From: Ignavibacteriales bacterium
GTDB taxonomy: Bacteria; Bacteroidota; Ignavibacteria; Ignavibacteriales; Ignavibacteriaceae
Assembly (NCBI GenBank): GCA_016707585.1
Contig: JADJHL010000011.1
Location: forward strand, 620,001-684,000
Direction: 5' to 3'
Length of the DNA: 64,000 bases
In this document: piece by piece, positions 59,959 through 64,000 of the stretch
Layout of the letters: each line of letters begins with the position of its first letter
Numbering within the stretch: the stretch's first letter is position 1
Made by a program: the position numbers and the translations under genes
Notes under the pieces: model-generated
What the model was told of the DNA's origin: nothing
What the model saw: only the letters and a program-made list of their open reading frames with translations
The model's database searches: none

Positions 59959-61407
59959 CTATCCCACACTACCTTCTAAACTTATACTTAATAATTTTTG
60001 TGCTTCAACTGCAAACTCCATTGGAAGTTCTTTAAATACTTCTTTACAATATCCATTTACAATTAAGCTAACGGCATCTTCAGTTGAGATTCCTCTCTGA
60101 TTAAGATAGAAAATCTGATCTTCACCAATTTTTGATGTTGTTGCTTCATGTTCAACTTGGGCAGTTGGATTGTTAATCTCTAAATATGGAAAAGTATGTG
60201 CGCCGCATTTATCTCCAAGTAAAAGAGAATCGCATTGTGAAAAGTTACGTGCACCTTCAGCTTTTTTTCCGATCTTAACTAATCCGCGATAACTATTATT
60301 ACTTCTTCCTGCAGAAATACCTTTTGATACAATTGTGCTGCGGGTGTTTTTTCCCAAATGAATCATCTTTGTCCCAGTATCTGCCTGCTGCATATTATTC
60401 GTTACAGCAACGGAATAAAATTCTCCAATTGAATTATCACCTTGCAAAATACAACTTGGATATTTCCAGGTTATTGCAGAACCAGTTTCAACCTGAGTCC
60501 AGCTAATTTTAGAGTTTGTACCACGGCACGCACCACGTTTTGTAACGAAATTATAAATTCCGCCTTTGCCATCTTTATCGCCGGGATACCAATTTTGTAC
60601 AGTGGAATATTTTATTTGTGAATTCTCAAGTGCAACCAACTCAACAACAGCCGCGTGCAATTGATTTTCATCTCTCATCGGTGCGGTGCAACCTTCAAGA
60701 TAACTTACATAAGCATTATCATCAGCTATAATTAATGTTCTTTCAAACTGGCCTGTGTTTGCGGCATTGATTCTAAAGTATGTTGAAAGCTCCATCGGGC
60801 AGCGAACACCTTTTGGAATGTAAACGAAAGAGCCATCGCTGAAAACTGCGGAGTTTAATGTTGCGTAATAATTATCTGTATAAGGAACTACGCTCCCTAA
60901 ATATTTTTTTACTAATTCCGGATGCTCGCGAACGGCTTCTGAAAATGAACAGAAAATAATTCCCATTTCGTTTAGCTTACCTTTAAAGGTTGTAGCAACA
61001 GAAACTGAATCAAATACAGCATCAACCGCAACTCCGGCTAACATCTTTTGTTCATCCAAAGAAATACCAAGTTTCTTGTAAGTATCAAGAAGTTCAGGAT
61101 CAACTTCATCCAGGCTTTTATATTTAGGAGTTGATTTAGGTGCAGAGTAGTAAGAAATCTCCTGATAATTAACAGGAGGGTATTTTACATTTGGCCATTT
61201 TGGTTCTTCCATTGTTAACCAGTGACGGTAAGCTTTCAATCTCCATCCGGTCATCCATTCGGGTTCCTGCTTCTTTGCAGAAAGCTGGCGGATAACATCT
61301 TCGTTCAAACCTTTTGGGATTGTATCTGCTTCAATATCGGTTACAAAACCAAATTTGTACTCTTTATTTGCTAATTCTTCAATTTTCTGGGTTTCTGTCG
61401 TACTCAT
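59959..61407 (-). CDS. sufB: Fe-S assembly protein SufB
   Basis: A 482-residue SufB with the conserved N-terminal helical part and a beta-helix core. Family motifs are VYIPKGVRCPMELSTYFRIN (about 197-216), YLEGCTAPMRDENQLHAAVVEL and GISAGRSNNSYRGLVKI. The C-terminal region contains CDSLLLGDKCGAHTFPY, where SufB contributes cluster-ligand and sulfur-transfer Cys residues. It is the first gene of the SUF run, with GGAGA just upstream of the ATG. A candidate Rrf2 operator lies 50-71 bp upstream. Confidence 0.96.
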   Translation of the reverse strand: MSTTETQKIEELANKEYKFGFVTDIEADTIPKGLNEDVIRQLSAKKQEPEWMTGWRLKAYRHWLTMEEPKWPNVKYPPVNYQEISYYSAPKSTPKYKSLDEVDPELLDTYKKLGISLDEQKMLAGVAVDAVFDSVSVATTFKGKLNEMGIIFCSFSEAVREHPELVKKYLGSVVPYTDNYYATLNSAVFSDGSFVYIPKGVRCPMELSTYFRINAANTGQFERTLIIADDNAYVSYLEGCTAPMRDENQLHAAVVELVALENSQIKYSTVQNWYPGDKDGKGGIYNFVTKRGACRGTNSKISWTQVETGSAITWKYPSCILQGDNSIGEFYSVAVTNNMQQADTGTKMIHLGKNTRSTIVSKGISAGRSNNSYRGLVKIGKKAEGARNFSQCDSLLLGDKCGAHTFPYLEINNPTAQVEHEATTSKIGEDQIFYLNQRGISTEDAVSLIVNGYCKEVFKELPMEFAVEAQKLLSISLEGSVG

Positions 61408-61456
61408 TCATTCTCCATTGGCAAAACAATTATTTGTTTCGATGTAAACCTATTCA

Positions 61457-61478
61457 ATCTATACTAAATAGTCAAGAT
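61457..61478. promoter_or_regulatory. Candidate Rrf2/IscR-type operator upstream of sufB
   Basis: A 22-bp interrupted palindrome, ATCT-N2-ACTA-A2-TAGT-N2-AGAT. Read on the sufB strand it contains GACTATTTAGT, close to the core of the E. coli IscR type-1 site (GACTRWWWYAGT). It lies 50-71 bp upstream of sufB and overlaps a possible TTGACT -35 box. An Rrf2 gene ends the operon, which fits feedback control. Confidence 0.6.
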
Positions 61479-61611
61479 TGATTTTTGAATGATGTGATGG
61501 AGGAATCAGTTCAATTATTGGTCAAAACATAACTCGAATCTGCTCTCAATCGTTTAATTGTTTTTTCCGCATTATTCGGTTAATTTTGAGGTGAAATTAA
61601 CAAAGGTACTT

Positions 61612-62700
61612 GTGGCAGATACAGATCAAAATAAACCCGTTCAGACAGAAAAAAGCGAATCAGGACAATCGCAAAATAAATTTCACAAAGGTGGAAGACG
61701 TTATTATCCTAAAAAACGATATTACAAACCACAAGGAGTGCCAGGCGAGCAGCAAGCTCCGCCAACCAGAGTTAGTTTTCAGAAAATTTCTTTAGTAGTT
61801 CCGCTTCTTAATGAAGAGGAATCAATTCTTCCGCTAATCAATGAAATCAGAAAAGCAATTAAACCGCTTAACAAACCTTATGAAGTAATCTTTGTTGATG
61901 ATGGAAGTACAGATGGTTCTTTAAAGATTATTAAAGATGCTGCAAAAACAGATAACAGATTAAAGTTTATAAGTTTTAGAAAAAATTATGGTAAGTCCGC
62001 AGCTTTGCAGGTTGGATTTAAAGCTGCAACCGGCGATGCGATCATTACAATGGATGCAGATTTACAGGATGATCCGCACGAAATTCCAAATCTTCTAAAA
62101 AAACTTGATGAAGGATTTGATCTTTGTTCAGGCTGGAAGAAAGAAAGATTTGATCCGTTCATAAAAAAATATTCATCGAGATTTTTCAATTTTGTTACAA
62201 GAATGATAAGCGGAATTAAGATTCACGATTTTAATTGCGGATTAAAAGCTTACAGAAGAGAAGTCGTGCAAAACTTAAATGTTTATGGCGAACTTCATCG
62301 TTACGTTCCTGTTTTAGCAAAGTGGCAGGGATTTACAGTAACCGAAATTCCTGTAAAACATCACAAACGCAGATACGGCAAAACAAAATTTGGAATGTCA
62401 AGATTCTTCAAAGGATTTATTGATCTAATAACTGTAACCTTCGTTGGCAGATACGTAAAACGACCGATGCACTTTTTTGGATTCTTTGGCGCGTTATCAT
62501 TTCTTGTTGGTTTAATTGTAAATGGGTACTTAACAATTGAATGGTTAAGTGGTAAAGCACTTAGTAACAGACCAATGTTATTCTTGGGTATGTTATTGAT
62601 AATTGTTGGTGTGCAATTCTTTTCTGTTGGATTACTTGGTGAAATGTTAGTTCATCAAAACCAAAGTGAAAGAGAATATGTTGTTAAAGATCGCAACTAA
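61612..62700 (+). CDS. Glycosyltransferase family 2 (polyprenyl-phosphate type) with two C-terminal membrane helices
   Basis: I prefer the GTG at 61612 (AAAGG 6 bp upstream); the frame is open to a TTG at 61558. The protein has about 362 residues. The N-terminus is basic and low in complexity (HKGGRRYYPKKRYYK). The GT-A fold follows: VVPLLNEEESI, VDDGSTDGS and the metal-binding DADLQDD. Two membrane helices at the end (about 280-300 and 320-345) match the DPM/GtrB-type that transfers a sugar to polyprenyl phosphate. Probably part of cell-surface glycan synthesis with the following genes. Confidence 0.88.
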   Translation: MADTDQNKPVQTEKSESGQSQNKFHKGGRRYYPKKRYYKPQGVPGEQQAPPTRVSFQKISLVVPLLNEEESILPLINEIRKAIKPLNKPYEVIFVDDGSTDGSLKIIKDAAKTDNRLKFISFRKNYGKSAALQVGFKAATGDAIITMDADLQDDPHEIPNLLKKLDEGFDLCSGWKKERFDPFIKKYSSRFFNFVTRMISGIKIHDFNCGLKAYRREVVQNLNVYGELHRYVPVLAKWQGFTVTEIPVKHHKRRYGKTKFGMSRFFKGFIDLITVTFVGRYVKRPMHFFGFFGALSFLVGLIVNGYLTIEWLSGKALSNRPMLFLGMLLIIVGVQFFSVGLLGEMLVHQNQSEREYVVKDRN

Positions 62701-62739
62701 AGTTCTAATCAACATAAACCTAACCTCAGTCTCAATAAA

Positions 62740-63860
62740 ATGAAAATAGTAATCGTCTCTTCGGCTTATCCATTAAGAGGTGGAATAGCACATTCAGCAG
62801 GATTACTATATAAGGAACTTGCAAAAGAACACGAGACTATTTTAGTAACCTTCAAAAGACAGTATCCAAATTTTTTATTTCCGGGTAAATCGCAAACAGA
62901 ATCTGGAGAATCTATTGATAAAATTTCAACGGAAGTAATACTTGATTCTATAAATCCATTTAATTGGAATAGTACTGCAAAACGAATATTAGATTTTAAA
63001 CCTGATTTAGTAATCTTTAAACATTGGTTGCCTTTTTTTGCACCTTGCTATGGATGGATTGCAAAAAAAATAAAAAAAAGATCAACAGCAAAGTTGATAG
63101 CCGTTTGCCATAATATAATTCCACATGAAAAGAGAATTGGTGATAAGATTCTTTCAAAATATTTTTTAGAGAAAATGGATTACTTCATCCCATTATCTGA
63201 TCAAGTAAAGAAGGATTTATTTTTGTTTTTAAAAAATCCGGTTTATAAACTTTTACCGCTTCCCGTATTTTCTTTATTTGGTGAAAAAGTTGATAAACAA
63301 GAGGCCAAAAAATATCTTAAATTAACAGATGAAAAAATTCTTTTATTCTTTGGGTTTATCAGAGACTACAAGGGATTGGATGTTCTTATAGAGGCAATTT
63401 CTTTAGTTAAAAAAGAATTAGATGTAAAACTTATTGTTGCTGGTGAATTTTACGAATCTGAGGAAAGATATTTGAAGTTAATTACTTCTTATAATCTTGA
63501 AAAGAAATAATTCTAAAAAAAGATTTCATTCCAACTTCAGATGTTAAATATTATTTCTCTGCATCAGATGCAGTTGTACTTCCATATAAATCGGCAACAC
63601 AAAGTGGAATAGTGCAGGTTGCTGTAAACTTTTGTAAGCCAGTTATCGCAACTAATGTTGGCGGGATTGGAGAAGTAATCGAAGACGGAAAAACAGGATT
63701 TGTTGTTGAAAAAGAGAATCCAGAAAAACTTGCAGAGGCAATCATTCGTTATTATAAAGAAGATAAAGAAAAAGAATTTTCACAAAGTATGAAATCACTA
63801 AAAGAAAAATATTCCTGGCAAAACTTTGTTAAAGGAATGTTTGAACTAATTAAAAATTAA
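62740..63860 (+). pseudogene. Glycosyltransferase family 4, disrupted by a frameshift
   Basis: The first part (62740-63510) has a GT4 N-terminal domain and the start of the C-terminal domain (SSAYPLRGGIAHSAGLLYKEL; LLFFGFIRDYKGLDVLIEAI). The frame closes at the TAA at 63508-63510. A continuation in another frame runs from about 63507 to 63860 (KKDFIPTSDVKYYFSASD; VLPYKSATQSGIVQVAVN; FCKPVIATNVGGIGEVIEDGKTGFVV), which completes the domain. The join requires a -1 shift, equal to one lost A in the AAGAAATAATT run. Either a real inactivating deletion or a sequence error in a homopolymer region. If repaired it would be a normal 373-residue enzyme. Confidence 0.85.
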
Positions 63861-63880
63861 GATTTCTTTTAACTTGAACT

Positions 63881-63908
63881 TTGCCGAAGGCATCCCTTCG
63901 GGAGAACC
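63881..63908. repeat. Palindromic repeat, CCGAAGG-catc-CCTTCGG
   Basis: CCGAAGG (63884-63890) and CCTTCGG (63895-63901) are perfect 7-bp inverted arms around catc, with flanks TTG and GAGAACC. The same loop and similar arms occur at 48797-48814. It lies between the broken glycosyltransferase gene and the next gene. Confidence 0.65.
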
Positions 63909-63928
63909 TAAACTTGAATTAAAATCAT

Positions 63929-64000
63929 ATGAATTACGATCCGGTAAAAAATATTTTTGCACAAATAATAAAAAAATTTCCATTTCTAAGAATTGTATTC
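63929..64000 (+). CDS. Start of a further gene (window edge; product not identifiable)
   Basis: ATG at 63929 opens a frame through the end of the window: MNYDPVKNIFAQIIKKF and seven more residues. The N-terminus resembles those of some small methyltransferases in surface-glycan loci, but 24 residues are too few to assign. Same direction as the glycosyltransferase genes. Confidence 0.5.
   Translation, partial: MNYDPVKNIFAQIIKKFPFLRIVF

Noticed and set aside
63505..63512. Programmed -1 frameshift in the glycosyltransferase gene
   Set aside because: No standard slippery heptamer (such as A AAA AAG) or downstream stem was found at the junction; a single-base indel explains it better.
1..64000. 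CRISPR array or prophage
   Set aside because: No regularly spaced identical repeats, cas genes, integrase or phage structural genes were seen.

Overview
The window is AT-rich bacterial DNA, most likely from the Ignavibacteria (Ignavibacterium/Melioribacter-type relatives of the Bacteroidetes/Chlorobi group). The main evidence is a set of secreted proteins that end in type IX secretion (T9SS) sorting tags with the NYPNPFNP motif, two PorV/PorQ-family outer-membrane proteins, a GldL/GldM-like motor pair, and a TonB-dependent receptor. Many dispersed palindromic repeats lie between the genes, and in one case inside a gene. The lineage call is inference from these traits; no rRNA is present.

Layout. 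1-1758: end of a sugar ABC importer (MalG-type permease, MsmK/UgpC-type ATPase). 1802-2503: secreted protein of unknown function. 2682-4541: a hipBA toxin-antitoxin pair between an 11-bp direct repeat and the 3' end of a tRNA-Ser(TGA) gene, looking like a minimal tRNA-targeted island. 4727-6255: HisN-like phosphatase and a membrane protein. 6366-9506 (minus): three genes that look like a divergent GldL/GldM-type envelope motor plus an outer-membrane barrel. 9977-15437: cytoplasmic GH13 enzyme, small membrane protein, TlpA-like thioredoxin, a PorV/PorQ protein, and a nitronate-monooxygenase-like protein. 15764-19126: large secreted GH81 beta-1,3-glucanase with PKD, CBM6 and T9SS tag. 19203-24740 (minus): gpmA, nhaA, thiamine-binding protein, AEC transporter, thioesterase, class III nucleotide cyclase. 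24790-31515 (minus): complete YbhGFSR-like ABC efflux operon (TetR, TolC, adaptor, two ATPases, two permeases).

31649-53883 (plus) is the most coherent accessory region. It holds an M20 peptidase, two S51 cyanophycinase-like peptidases (one with a T9SS tag), a YfcC-type transporter, two tandem T9SS-tagged proteins, a MurR/RpiR regulator, a TonB-dependent receptor, a large secreted protein, PorV/PorQ, an M14 carboxypeptidase, a lysine-6-dehydrogenase-like enzyme, a D-cysteine desulfhydrase/ACC-deaminase-family enzyme, a HEAT-repeat serine hydrolase and an N-succinylamino acid racemase/MenC-type enzyme. I infer a route for taking apart an extracellular amino-acid polymer (cyanophycin-like, isopeptide or D-amino-acid containing), importing the pieces and feeding them to catabolism.

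54351-61407 (minus) is a complete SUF iron-sulfur operon: sufB, sufC, sufD, sufS, sufU, a SufT-like DUF59 gene, a bacilliredoxin and an Rrf2 regulator. A good IscR-type palindrome lies upstream of sufB, and REP/BIME-like paired hairpins sit in several of the gaps. 61612-64000: cell-surface glycosyltransferases (one frameshifted) and the first 24 codons of a further gene.
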